From Sphaerospermopsis torques-reginae ITEP-024 (GTDB taxonomy: Bacteria > Cyanobacteriota > Cyanobacteriia > Cyanobacteriales > Nostocaceae): DNA of 64,000 nt. The translations under genes and the position numbers were made by a program. This document shows positions 10,517 to 18,894 of this stretch, piece after piece; the first letter of the stretch is position 1; every line of letters starts with the position of its first letter. The stretch is from the NCBI RefSeq assembly GCF_019598945.1, contig NZ_CP080598.1, positions 2,170,001 to 2,234,000 on the forward strand. The letters run 5' to 3'. The notes beneath the pieces are model-generated. The model made no database searches. It saw only the letters and a list, made by a program, of their open reading frames with translations, and had not been told where the DNA came from.

Positions 10517-11881
10517 GTGAAAAATTGGACAAGTTCTGAATCTGAAAAAACTGTGGAACAAACACCATCAGGAAAAGTGCATGGTGGTAAACAAGAATAC
10601 CTGCACAAGTACCACGACTGTTATCAAGAAGAACAGTTGATATATCAACATTTGCTGCATTTGGTACAAATGGAATCTCCAGACCAAATGATTGGACGTT
10701 TTCGCGCTCTTTTTGTTGAACGTGCAAATTATCCAGAACCAGAAATCATTACAATTTTAGACAAAATTACCGCATCCAAGCAAGCACAAGATGAGTTTAA
10801 ACTTTTTATTAATCGCTGTTGTCATATTTTAATTAATCGTTGGTACATACAACCAAATTTGCATTATGCAATTGTGGATTTAATCAATTTGTTTGATTCA
10901 CCATCTAATAGGTTGGGAATTAATTCTTTACGGATACGAGAAATTAGGCGTTTGCGGGAACTGATACAGATTTTTATTAATAGTGAGCAGTATGTAATCT
11001 TACGGCGATTTTTGCAATTAGTGAATCAAACTCCTAGAGTAAATAGTCTTGAAGAACACCAGCCTTTAAGTAATTTAATTCGGCGCTATCCCTATTTATA
11101 TGAACATTGTTTAATTAGTGAAAATTCTACTTTTGAACAACAAGAAACAGTGAGACATTTTCAAGCAGAGGTACAAAAAAAATTTGAAGTAGATTTATCA
11201 CAATATATAACTTATAAAGTGCGTCGGATTCAGGTTTTAAGAAACGTTTCCCCAGCGGAAGCTAATCGGATATTACGCCCTGTTGATAATCCTACATTAT
11301 TGAGTGATAGGGATCTCTACAGTACGGTAAAACAATTTATTGGTAAAACAGATAGTAACTATACTTATCACGAGAGAGCGCAGCAGTTCTTACAATATAT
11401 GAATCACAGGGGCAATAATTTCCATAATTTTAAGAAAGATTTACATGAGTATCTAATATCTTCCATTGATAGTAAATATAGTCAACGCCAATTTAATCAA
11501 CGTTTGTCAAATCATTTACAAAATATATTACCGGATGCTGATGATCAAAAGATCAATGATTTTTTGGTGGTGAGAACTTGTAGTCAGTTATTAAACTTTT
11601 TAGTTGTTAATAGCCAAGCATCACCACAACACTCAACTTTTTTAGATTTAATTAGTAATCAAGGTTCTTTAGCAACCATTGGGTTGTTGCTAAAAGTGGT
11701 GTTAATTTGTAGTAAAGTGAAACCATATTTAGAAAAAAGATTTGCAATTTTATTTAATCATTATGAAAATGCAACTACAGATGTTATTGATTGGTTAGTA
11801 GCAACTTTAGAGCAATTAAATATTGCCATGAGTATTCATTTTGGTAATATTGATTTATCGTTTTTTAAGAGATTTTGTTAG
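10517..11881 (+). CDS. Conserved-looking hypothetical protein, 454 aa
   Basis: No family recognised with confidence. The 454-aa product is soluble and almost entirely alpha-helical by eye, without signal peptide, membrane segment or metal motif. It has a basic central region (YKVRRIQVLRNVSPAEANRIL) and many Leu/Gln/Asn-rich helices resembling a helical-repeat scaffold. The start is GTG with AAAGGTGA just before it; the ATG 150 bp downstream would remove plausible coding sequence. It is followed at 11.9 kb by a convergent nuclease gene. The size and well-kept reading frame argue that it is real. Confidence 0.6.
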   Translation: MKNWTSSESEKTVEQTPSGKVHGGKQEYLHKYHDCYQEEQLIYQHLLHLVQMESPDQMIGRFRALFVERANYPEPEIITILDKITASKQAQDEFKLFINRCCHILINRWYIQPNLHYAIVDLINLFDSPSNRLGINSLRIREIRRLRELIQIFINSEQYVILRRFLQLVNQTPRVNSLEEHQPLSNLIRRYPYLYEHCLISENSTFEQQETVRHFQAEVQKKFEVDLSQYITYKVRRIQVLRNVSPAEANRILRPVDNPTLLSDRDLYSTVKQFIGKTDSNYTYHERAQQFLQYMNHRGNNFHNFKKDLHEYLISSIDSKYSQRQFNQRLSNHLQNILPDADDQKINDFLVVRTCSQLLNFLVVNSQASPQHSTFLDLISNQGSLATIGLLLKVVLICSKVKPYLEKRFAILFNHYENATTDVIDWLVATLEQLNIAMSIHFGNIDLSFFKRFC

Positions 11882-11948
11882 TAGGTGACAGGTGCTATGC
11901 CACGGTGACAGGTGACAGTAAAAAGGCAGGATGTTTTAAATTACGAAA

Positions 11949-12800
11949 TTACGAATTACGAATTATTGGCGTTGAATGTGATTTTTCCGGGTTAAATTGA
12001 GAAAATTCACAGATTGAGTTAAACGGACAAAATCTACAATGATAACCAGGGTTAGGTGGAAAGATTTTACTAAAGTTATTGCTTCTAGCTGCATAGTTTT
12101 GTAAATCAAGTTGGTGTTTATTCGCTACATTAGCCAACTCAAATTCCAAAGATGCTAACTCATGATTATTAATAGTAATCACATCAGATTCTTTACCAAT
12201 TTCCAAATTATAAAATGATGCTACGGCAGTTTTACCAGGATAAAGATAACGTGCTGCTAATAAATAAACTAAAGCTTGTCTTTGATCAAAATCTGACTTA
12301 CCAGTTTTAAAATCTAAAATATGTAAAGTGCTATCAGACTCAATAAAAACACAGTCCATAGCAGCATATAATCGAAAACAATAATTGGCTTTTTCAATGA
12401 AAATTGGTTTAGGAAAACCTTCATCACCAGGAGTTAATTGCAGAATGCGTTTATTTAACAGCAAAGGCGATTTTTGATATTTTTGTAAAATGTGCAGTAC
12501 CCGTTGCTTGACTTGAAAAGTAAAATTGCTTAATTTTAACAACTGGGCTACTTTTTCCACACCATCCGATTGAGTTAACCAATGGAGATGATGATGAAAT
12601 TCATAGATACCCTTTTGGGCAAGGATACCAATCCGCTGTGGTGGTGTAGCTTGGGATAATAAAGCTTTTACCTCTGGTTCATGTTGTCGTGCTTTAATGA
12701 ATCCCCTTCTCATTTGACAATGCCAATGTTCTTGGCCTCTTTTGGGGGAAACTAGGGACCAAAGGTGGTAACTTACAAAGGGTCTAGCAGGGATTGACAT
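11949..12800 (-). CDS. PD-(D/E)XK (RecB/Cas4-like) nuclease family protein
   Basis: 283 aa. The core motif is AAMDCVFIESD followed by LHILDFKTGKSDFDQRQAL, giving the Asp ... Asp-x-Lys plus Gln/Tyr arrangement of RecB-like PD-(D/E)XK nucleases. The C-terminus carries C-x2-C-x5-C (YHCRFCPFNSICEF), and an isolated N-terminal Cys (HWHCQ) could complete a 4-Cys iron-sulfur cluster as in AddB/Cas4-type enzymes. It probably acts in DNA processing or repair. There is no cas gene or CRISPR array nearby, so a repair role is more likely than adaptation. The gene is divergent from the phosphohexomutase gene across 116 bp. Confidence 0.72.
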   Translation of the reverse strand: MSIPARPFVSYHLWSLVSPKRGQEHWHCQMRRGFIKARQHEPEVKALLSQATPPQRIGILAQKGIYEFHHHLHWLTQSDGVEKVAQLLKLSNFTFQVKQRVLHILQKYQKSPLLLNKRILQLTPGDEGFPKPIFIEKANYCFRLYAAMDCVFIESDSTLHILDFKTGKSDFDQRQALVYLLAARYLYPGKTAVASFYNLEIGKESDVITINNHELASLEFELANVANKHQLDLQNYAARSNNFSKIFPPNPGYHCRFCPFNSICEFSQFNPEKSHSTPIIRNS

Positions 12801-12916
12801 TGCTCAGGTACAGTGAGAGAAATTACCTTGGGGATACTTGCAGGATGGTGGTTGTTCCACAAGCTTTGCGGGATGCTTCCTCATAGTAGTGATGATGCAC
12901 GGGAGAGAGTAGCAAA

Positions 12917-14344
12917 ATGAGTAACCCTAACAATTCTGGTAAAATAAAATTCGGTACTGATGGCTGGCGTGGCATTATTGCCGATGATTTTACTTTTCCT
13001 AATGTACGGAAAGTAACTAGGGCGATCGCTAGTTATCTGGAAACTGCCTATAGTAAAGACAGACCAGTTTTAATTGCCTACGATACAAGATTTTTGGCTG
13101 ATGAGTTTGCACGGACATCTGCTGCGGTTTTGGCAGATTTAGGGTGGAATGTGAAAATTACGGATCGGGATTGCCCGACACCTGTGATTGCCTACAATGC
13201 GAAACACCTTAATTCCGCAGGGGCTTTGATGTTTACTGCTAGTCATAATCCTGCACCTTATTGTGGGATTAAATATATACCAGACTATGCTGGTCCTGCC
13301 ACTCCAGAAATTACTGATACTATTGTGGCCAATATAGAAACGGCATCGGATGAGTTACCAGGAAGTAACCCATCGGGGACGATTTCTACTTTTGATCCGA
13401 AACCTGATTATTTGCATTTTATCTACACATTGCTGGATGTGGAAAAAATTAAGGGTGCAAATTTAAAAGTTAAGTACGATGCTCTCTATTCTACATCTCG
13501 TGGCTATTTAGATGAGGTGCTGCAACATTGCGGTACTCAGTTGGAAAGTTTCCACACTTGGAGAGATGTACTTTTTGGCGGTGGGATGCCAGAACCCAAG
13601 GGTGAACAGTTGGTTGAGTTGGTGGAAGCTGTAAAAGCTGATAAAGCTGACTTGGGTTTAGCAACGGATGGAGATAGCGATCGCTTTGGGATCGTGGATG
13701 AACTGGGAAATGTTCTGACTCCCAACACGGTGCTGTTGGTTTTAGCAAGACATTTAATCAAAAATAAGGGTAAAACAGGCGCAATTGTGAGAACGGTTGC
13801 GACTACTCATTTGTTAGATAATTTTGCGGCTAAAAATGGACTGCAAATTTATGAAACTGCGGTTGGTTTTAAATACATTGGTGAGAAAATGCGGGAAACC
13901 GCTGTTTTGATTGGTGGGGAAGAATCAGGTGGTTTGAGTATTATTGGCCATATTCCTGAAAAGGATGGGGTTTTGGCTGATATGCTGGTGGCTGAGGCGA
14001 TCGCCTATGAGGGTAAACCTTTAAGTGTGTTAGTTCAGGAAGCTATTGCTGAAGCTGATGGTCCTTTGTATAACAACCGCTTGGATTTACACCTGACCGA
14101 ATCTCACAAAAACGCTGTGATTGATGCCTATACCAAAAATCCCCCTTCTGAAGTAGCGGGAATTAAAGTCAAGGAAGTGGGCAGAAAGGATGGGATCAAA
14201 CTGTATTTAGAAGAAGGTAGCTGGGTGTTATTGCGGCCTTCGGGTACAGAACCTTTGGTGAGAGTGTACATGGAAACTAACTCACCGGATAAACTGGGTC
14301 AAATTGCAGCAACAATGGAAGCGGAAATTGCTAAGTTAGGATAA
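12917..14344 (+). CDS. Phosphoglucomutase/phosphomannomutase family enzyme
   Basis: 475 aa alpha-D-phosphohexomutase. It begins IKFGTDGWRGIIADDFT. The phosphoserine loop is TASHNPAPYCGIKY, the Mg2+ loop is LATDGDSDRFGIVDE, the sugar-binding loop is GGEESGGLS, and the C-terminal phosphate-binding loop is RPSGTEPLVRVYMET. All catalytic elements are intact. The family interconverts hexose 1- and 6-phosphates. This shorter cyanobacterial type resembles the group reported to make glucose-1,6-bisphosphate, the activator of the main phosphoglucomutase, but I cannot assign that specifically. It is monocistronic and ends in an STRR-like GGTGACA pair. Confidence 0.85.
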   Translation: MSNPNNSGKIKFGTDGWRGIIADDFTFPNVRKVTRAIASYLETAYSKDRPVLIAYDTRFLADEFARTSAAVLADLGWNVKITDRDCPTPVIAYNAKHLNSAGALMFTASHNPAPYCGIKYIPDYAGPATPEITDTIVANIETASDELPGSNPSGTISTFDPKPDYLHFIYTLLDVEKIKGANLKVKYDALYSTSRGYLDEVLQHCGTQLESFHTWRDVLFGGGMPEPKGEQLVELVEAVKADKADLGLATDGDSDRFGIVDELGNVLTPNTVLLVLARHLIKNKGKTGAIVRTVATTHLLDNFAAKNGLQIYETAVGFKYIGEKMRETAVLIGGEESGGLSIIGHIPEKDGVLADMLVAEAIAYEGKPLSVLVQEAIAEADGPLYNNRLDLHLTESHKNAVIDAYTKNPPSEVAGIKVKEVGRKDGIKLYLEEGSWVLLRPSGTEPLVRVYMETNSPDKLGQIAATMEAEIAKLG

Positions 14345-14375
14345 GCGATAGGTGACAGGTGACAGAATAATAGAT

Positions 14376-14428
14376 AGCCAGGGAATAAATTCCCTGTCTA
14401 AAAGCAAAAGTCGGTTTTAACCGACTGG
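14376..14428 (-). repeat. Double-hairpin dispersed repeat, copy 1
   Basis: About 53 bp made of two small palindromes, CAGGGAATAAATTCCCTG and AGTCGGTTTTAACCGACT, joined by a TAAAAGCAAAAG linker. Two further copies in opposite orientation lie within 1.4 kb (14839 and 15680). Compensating changes in the loops and intact arms suggest a folded nucleic acid or a small non-autonomous element. Confidence 0.8.
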
Positions 14429-14511
14429 AAATATATTATTGAACTTCTGACTCCTGACTCAAGAGGGCAACCACAGGGGGTTGCCCCTACCCTTTTTTTA
14501 TATATAAAATT

Positions 14512-14781
14512 ATGAAAATGTTTGTGAATTTATTTATATCTATAGTTATAGCTGGTTGGGTGTTGGCGATCGCTCTCATTTCTGTGCAGAATGCTACTCC
14601 TGTATCTTTAAGGTTTTTGGTTTTTCAATCTATACAAGTTCCTTTTGGTTTGATGTTGGCTTTTTGGGTGGCTGTGGGTTTGGTTGGTGGGGTGGTTTTG
14701 CAGTCTCTTTGGGGTTTGGGTGAGTCGAAATCTAGGGTTGATGATGAGGCGGAATTTTTTATTGATGATGAGGATTTTTAG
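14512..14781 (+). CDS. LapA/DUF1049-family membrane protein
   Basis: 89 aa with two membrane helices separated by the signature SVQNATPVSLRFLVFQSIQVPFGLML, closely matching the LapA (DUF1049) pattern: the first helix ends in QNA, a short periplasmic beta segment follows, then a second helix. In proteobacteria LapA contributes to lipopolysaccharide assembly control; the cyanobacterial role is unknown. The acidic C-terminal tail (DDEAEFFIDDEDF) is cytoplasmic. It is flanked by two copies of the double-hairpin repeat, and its upstream region has no evident promoter. Confidence 0.75.
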   Translation: MKMFVNLFISIVIAGWVLAIALISVQNATPVSLRFLVFQSIQVPFGLMLAFWVAVGLVGGVVLQSLWGLGESKSRVDDEAEFFIDDEDF

Positions 14782-14838
14782 GGGTTTTCTCACGCAGAGG
14801 CGCAGAGGCGCAGAGAGGAGGAAGAGAGATTTTTTGTT

Positions 14839-14887
14839 AGTCGGTTTTCACCGACTTTTGCTTTTAGACAGGGAATTTATTCCCTGG
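14839..14887 (+). repeat. Double-hairpin dispersed repeat, copy 2
   Basis: Inverted relative to copy 1: AGTCGGTTTTCACCGACT, linker TTTGCTTTTAGA, then CAGGGAATTTATTCCCTG. The arms are unchanged while the loop bases differ. It follows a stretch of CGCAGAGG repeats after the LapA-like gene. Confidence 0.85.
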
Positions 14888-14963
14888 ATATTATTAAGAA
14901 TTAGGGTATCTATTGTTTAGTGATAAAATATTGCTAAAGTAAACAACTAACTAATTTAAAGTT

Positions 14964-15662
14964 ATGGTTACTCAACCTCTACCTGTAAATATATCAGAGG
15001 TCATCTACCCAGACAGTGATGGACAACCAATGGCTAATAATACAGAACAGTTTCGTTGGATATTAGTTATTCAACAAAATTTAGATTGGTTATTTGCAGA
15101 TAACCCTGATGTTTTTGTGGCTGGTGATTTATTTTGGTATCCCATTGAAGGGAAAAATTATATAGTCAATGCACCAGATGTTATGGTTGTATTTGGACGA
15201 CCAAAGGGTAAACGCGGTTCTTATTTACAATGGCAAGAAAATAATATTGCACCCCAGGTAGTTTTTGAAATTCTTTCTCCTAGTAATTCGCAAACCGAAA
15301 TGGAGAGGAAATTGATATTTTATGAAAGATATGGAGTAGAAGAATATTATATTTACAATCCTCAAAATAATCATTTGAGAGGATGGTTAAGAACGGAAGA
15401 TGGTTTAGATGTCATTTCGGAAATGGAAAATTGGGTTAGTCCCAGGTTAGGAATTAAGTTTGATTTATCAGGGGAAGAATTACAAATTTATCGTCCCGAT
15501 GGGAATAAGTTTTCTTCATATCTGGAAATTTCTCAACTTCTGGAACAGGAAAAACAACGTGCTGAACAAGCAGAAACCGCTTTAGCCGCAGAAAGGAGAA
15601 AAACGCAACTTTTAGCTGAAAAATTAAAGGCTTTAGGTGTGAATCCTGATGAAATAGAGTGA
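14964..15662 (+). CDS. Uma2 family endonuclease (DUF820)
   Basis: 232 aa. The Uma2/DUF820 core is present: VNAPDVMVVFG, then QVVFEILSPSNSQTEMERKL with the Glu of the PD-(D/E)XK-like centre, and YGVEEYYIYNPQNN. A C-terminal coiled coil (LEQEKQRAEQAETALAAERR) is typical of the cyanobacterial branch. These proteins form large paralogous sets in filamentous cyanobacteria and are predicted nucleases of unknown biological role. The gene is flanked by copies 2 and 3 of the double-hairpin repeat. A second Uma2 gene lies at 56.2 kb. Confidence 0.85.
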   Translation: MVTQPLPVNISEVIYPDSDGQPMANNTEQFRWILVIQQNLDWLFADNPDVFVAGDLFWYPIEGKNYIVNAPDVMVVFGRPKGKRGSYLQWQENNIAPQVVFEILSPSNSQTEMERKLIFYERYGVEEYYIYNPQNNHLRGWLRTEDGLDVISEMENWVSPRLGIKFDLSGEELQIYRPDGNKFSSYLEISQLLEQEKQRAEQAETALAAERRKTQLLAEKLKALGVNPDEIE

Positions 15663-15679
15663 TAATAAAAAACAAGAAT

Positions 15680-15729
15680 AGTCGGTTTAAACCGACTTTT
15701 GTTTTTAGCCAGGGAACTTATTCCCTGGC
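15680..15729 (+). repeat. Double-hairpin dispersed repeat, copy 3
   Basis: Same orientation as copy 2: AGTCGGTTTAAACCGACT, linker TTTGTTTTTAG, then CCAGGGAACTTATTCCCTGG. It starts 18 bp after the Uma2 stop codon, where it may also act as a transcript 3' end. Confidence 0.85.
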
Positions 15730-15767
15730 TCATCTATAGTATAATAAATGATAATTCATGGTGAAAA

Positions 15768-15977
15768 ATGATGACTAAGTTACTTGAACAAGCAATTGAA
15801 CAAATAAGACAACTTCCTGAAAATGAACAAGATATGATTGCTAGATTTCTTCTTAATGCTTTAGAAACTAATTTAGTTGAGAAAGGGTTATCTGCTATTG
15901 ATGAAAGTGAGACTTGGACAGAAGAAGATAAAATTGATATTACATCTTTTTCTTTACAATATGCGGCTTCGATGTAA
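15768..15977 (+). CDS. Small antitoxin-like protein, 69 aa
   Basis: 69 aa, acidic and helical (LLEQAIEQIRQLPENEQDMIA), resembling the N-terminal dimerisation region of many cyanobacterial RelB/DUF2281-like antitoxins. No toxin ORF follows directly. The 117 bp downstream holds only a short open stretch (ending LELDPENL, then a stop at 16077-16079) that could be a decayed gene. Start: ATG-ATG pair at 15768/15771 with no strong ribosome binding site. Assigned as an orphan antitoxin with caution. Confidence 0.5.
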   Translation: MMTKLLEQAIEQIRQLPENEQDMIARFLLNALETNLVEKGLSAIDESETWTEEDKIDITSFSLQYAASM

Positions 15978-16094
15978 CGTAGCATCTCATTGTATTAAAT
16001 TATATTGCAATTCAGATAAAATCATTTAGCAGAAGATCAAGCAGGTAAAACTTTAGAATTAGATCCAGAAAACCTTTAATGAGGTAAACTAAAA

Positions 16095-16526
16095 ATGACT
16101 GTAACTTATCAGACAGATTTCAATATGTGGCTAGAAGAAACCGCAAAACTATTACTAGAAAATCGCTGGCAAGAAATAGACAAAGAACATTTAATTGAGG
16201 AGATTTCCGACTTGGGTAAAAGTGAAAAAAGATCCATTTCTAGTCAATTAATTCGCCTACTTTTACACCTACTTAAATGGCAATATCAACCCCAACGACG
16301 TTCCGATAGTTGGTTAGATTCTATCACAGATGCACGCACTCAAATTGAATTAACTATAAAAGATAGTCCCAGTCTTAAAAATTATCCTCAAGAACAATTA
16401 ACAGAAAGCTATGAACAAGCACGTCGTCAAGCAGCCAAACAAACAGGATTGATAATTTCCACATTTCCCGAAGAATGTCTTTATGAATTAGAGTTAGTTC
16501 TAGATGAAGACTGGCTACCAGAATAG
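16095..16526 (+). CDS. DUF29 family protein
   Basis: 143 aa. It matches the DUF29 pattern well: YQTDFNMWLEETAKLL, then LIEEISDLGKSEKRSISSQL, LLHLLKWQYQPQRRSDSW and a C-terminal YELELVLDEDWLPE. DUF29 proteins are small helical proteins abundant in multicellular cyanobacteria; their function is unknown. The start has TGAGGTAAAC upstream as a weak ribosome binding site. It converges on ndhD1. Confidence 0.85.
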   Translation: MTVTYQTDFNMWLEETAKLLLENRWQEIDKEHLIEEISDLGKSEKRSISSQLIRLLLHLLKWQYQPQRRSDSWLDSITDARTQIELTIKDSPSLKNYPQEQLTESYEQARRQAAKQTGLIISTFPEECLYELELVLDEDWLPE

Positions 16527-16532
16527 AAAGTT

Positions 16533-16562
16533 AAAAAAAAGGGCAGGTATCAAACCCACCCT
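16533..16562 (-). terminator. Terminator of ndhD1
   Basis: Read on the minus strand: a 9-bp stem AGGGTGGGT / ACCTGCCCT (two G-U pairs) with a 5-nt loop, followed by eight U residues. It starts about 20 bp after the ndhD1 stop codon. Confidence 0.8.
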
Positions 16563-16584
16563 AATTAGCAATTATAACTAACAA

Positions 16585-18162
16585 CTATTCACCAATTACA
16601 GGCGCACTTAAAGAAACCTGTTCCACCGCTTTTTTAGCAGCCAAAGTAGGAACAGAATCCCGTAATCTTTCCGTCAATTGTACAGTAGTAGAATCGTACA
16701 TTTGAGTTAATAACTTGGGATAAAAACCAATCCCAATAATGGGAATTAACAAACAAGCAATGATAAACACCTCACGGGGTTCAGCATCAATTAAAGCTTG
16801 GTGAGAAACTAACTCTTCGTTTTCCTGTCCGTAGAATATTTCTCGCAACATTGACAGCAAATAAATCGGCGTTAAAATCACACCAATTGCCATCAAGAAA
16901 ATAACGATGACTTTAAATGTGGGGTTATAAGCATCGCTAGTTGCAAAACCCACAAACACCATTAATTCTGCTACAAAACCACTCATTCCTGGCAATGCTA
17001 AAGAAGCCATTGAACAAGTAGTAAACATCGCAAAAATCTTCTTCATCCGTTTACCAACACCACCCATTTCATCTAACATCAGGGTGTGTGTGCGGTCATA
17101 AGTTGCACCAACCAAGAAGAACAAACTAGCACCAATTAACCCGTGAGATACCATTTGTAAAACTGCACCGCTTAAACCTAAATCGGTAAAAGAGGCAATA
17201 CCAATGGTAACAAAGCCCATGTGGGATATTGAAGAGTAGGCAATTTTGCGTTTGAGGTTGCGTTGGGCAAAAGACGTTAAAGCCGCATAGATGATATTAA
17301 CTACCCCCAAAATTACCAAAACCGGGGCAAAATAAGCGTGAGCATCGGGCAACATTTGGGCATTCATGCGAATTAAGGCATAACCGCCCATTTTCAGCAG
17401 AATACCTGCTAGTAACATATGCACAGGTGCGGTAGCTTCACCGTGGGCATCTGGTAGCCAAGTATGCAGAGGGATAATAGGTAACTTAACAGCATAGGCA
17501 ATTAAGAAACCAGCGTATAGTAACAGTTGCAGATTAAGGGCGTAATCTTTGAGGGCGAGTGACTGCATATCAAAGGTGACATTATCACCATAGAAAGCCA
17601 TCGTCAAAGAGCCAAGCAGAATAAACAGCGAACCGCCGGCAGTGTAGAGAATAAACTTTGTCGCTGCGTAATGGCGTTTTTTACCACCCCAAATAGCCAG
17701 CAGTAGGTAAACCGGAATTAACTCCAATTCCCACACCAGGAAGAATAACAGCATATCCTGGACTGCAAACACGGCAATTTGGCCACCATACATGGCTAAA
17801 AGTAAAAAGTAAAATAGTCTGGGTTTAAAGGTAACAGGCCATGCTGCCAAAGCCGCCAAAGTGGTAATAAAACCCGTCAAAATAATTAGAGGCATGGATA
17901 AACCATCAGCCCCCACAGACCACTTCAAATCTATTTGTGGTATCCAAGAATAACTTTCTACCAATTGTAAGTCAGGGTTAGAGAAATCATAACCCAAGTA
18001 GAAAGCGGCAACAATGAGGGCAAAATCAATCAAACCCACAATTAAGGCATACCAACGGATGGTTTTACCGTCTTTGTCAGGGATGATAGGGATAAGTAGT
18101 GACGCGGCTATTGGTAAAAGAATAATCGTCGTCAACCACGGGAAATTAGTTATATTCATCAC
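16585..18162 (-). CDS. ndhD1: NAD(P)H-quinone oxidoreductase chain 4 (NdhD1)
   Basis: 525 aa, about 14 membrane helices, Mrp-antiporter-type proton-pumping subunit of the thylakoid NDH-1 complex. Signature stretches are [21 protein letters not shown], with the conserved helix-5 Glu, and [23 protein letters not shown]-1L (with NdhD1/F1) serves respiration and cyclic electron flow around photosystem I. Its partner ndhF1 lies upstream on the same strand but 7 kb away, with TA genes and an IS between. Assignment to D1 rather than the CO2-uptake D3/D4 forms is by resemblance and by the F1 partner. Confidence 0.92.
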   Translation of the reverse strand: MMNITNFPWLTTIILLPIAASLLIPIIPDKDGKTIRWYALIVGLIDFALIVAAFYLGYDFSNPDLQLVESYSWIPQIDLKWSVGADGLSMPLIILTGFITTLAALAAWPVTFKPRLFYFLLLAMYGGQIAVFAVQDMLLFFLVWELELIPVYLLLAIWGGKKRHYAATKFILYTAGGSLFILLGSLTMAFYGDNVTFDMQSLALKDYALNLQLLLYAGFLIAYAVKLPIIPLHTWLPDAHGEATAPVHMLLAGILLKMGGYALIRMNAQMLPDAHAYFAPVLVILGVVNIIYAALTSFAQRNLKRKIAYSSISHMGFVTIGIASFTDLGLSGAVLQMVSHGLIGASLFFLVGATYDRTHTLMLDEMGGVGKRMKKIFAMFTTCSMASLALPGMSGFVAELMVFVGFATSDAYNPTFKVIVIFLMAIGVILTPIYLLSMLREIFYGQENEELVSHQALIDAEPREVFIIACLLIPIIGIGFYPKLLTQMYDSTTVQLTERLRDSVPTLAAKKAVEQVSLSAPVIGE

Positions 18163-18732
18163 AATTTGTCTAGGATTAAAATCATCTTTGGCAAAAGTCC
18201 TAGTTATTAACTAACAGCTTTTTACCAAATTTCCTGTTATTGTTAGGTTGATTTAATTAAATTGGCAATTTTCCATGTTTCCAGATGCCCCGGTAGAGGA
18301 TATTTACCAACTGGGTTGTATCTGGTAGGTAAATTGCCCGCCAATTGGCTTTGATTGAGCTATGATGGCATCTGTTTTACATTAAATGGCAATTTTCTCA
18401 AAAAGTCCAAATTCTTTACAATTCTCAAATTTATCAATGGGTATTGACAAGATGAGAGAATTTACAAAATTTTATTTTTATTTTTATTGCAATTTTTATT
18501 TTTTTAAGTTTATCTGTGTTAATGCTTGGAGGTTTTTTGTCTGAATCAGGATATCCAGGATTAAAGGATTTACAGGATGATCTGTTAATGAAGTTTTTTA
18601 GTAAAATAAGTTTATCAATTTTCAGAGGAGAATTATATTAAAATAAAAAAATCTTAAAAATTGCTTGAAATAAAAAAATCTTAAAAATTGCTATAATATC
18701 AACATTCTTGTAAAATCATATCATGCTAAATC
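18163..18732. other. Intergenic region between ndhD1 and truncated phd
   Basis: 570 bp. It holds the ndhD1 upstream region (TGGCAATTTTC occurs at about 18263 and 18387). It also has one copy of the CAGGATTTACAGGATG repeat (18541-18580) and a tandem 26-bp duplication of AATAAAAAAATCTTAAAAATTGCT (about 18641-18690) that ends in a TATAAT -10 box at 18692-18697 for the phd remnant. No additional gene seen. Confidence 0.5.
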
Positions 18733-18894
18733 ATGCTAACAGTAAACATTGATGATATTCAAAAAAACCTCACCAGCTATCTTCACCAAGTAGCAGCAGG
18801 AGAAAGCATAATTATCATCCAATCTGGTAAACCAATAGCAGAAATAAAACCTGTTTCCCCAACATCTTCAAAACTCAGACCTTATGGTTTATGT
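18733..18894 (+). pseudogene. Phd/YefM-type antitoxin, truncated by IS4 element
   Basis: MLTVNIDDIQKNLTSYLHQV...GESIIIIQSGKPIAEIKP is a classic Phd/YefM DNA-binding N-terminus. The frame reaches RPYGLC at 18894, where intact homologues continue into the toxin-binding tail; here the inverted end of the IS4 element begins and the frame reads 19 foreign codons to a stop at 18951. The tail and the usual PIN (VapC) toxin are not found on the other side of the element, so the insertion was accompanied by deletion. Confidence 0.8.

Noticed and set aside
10361-10727. Minus-strand frames of 66 and 90 codons around the 454-aa gene start
   Set aside because: Low-complexity aromatic/Ser-rich translations antisense to a better ORF; no ribosome binding site.
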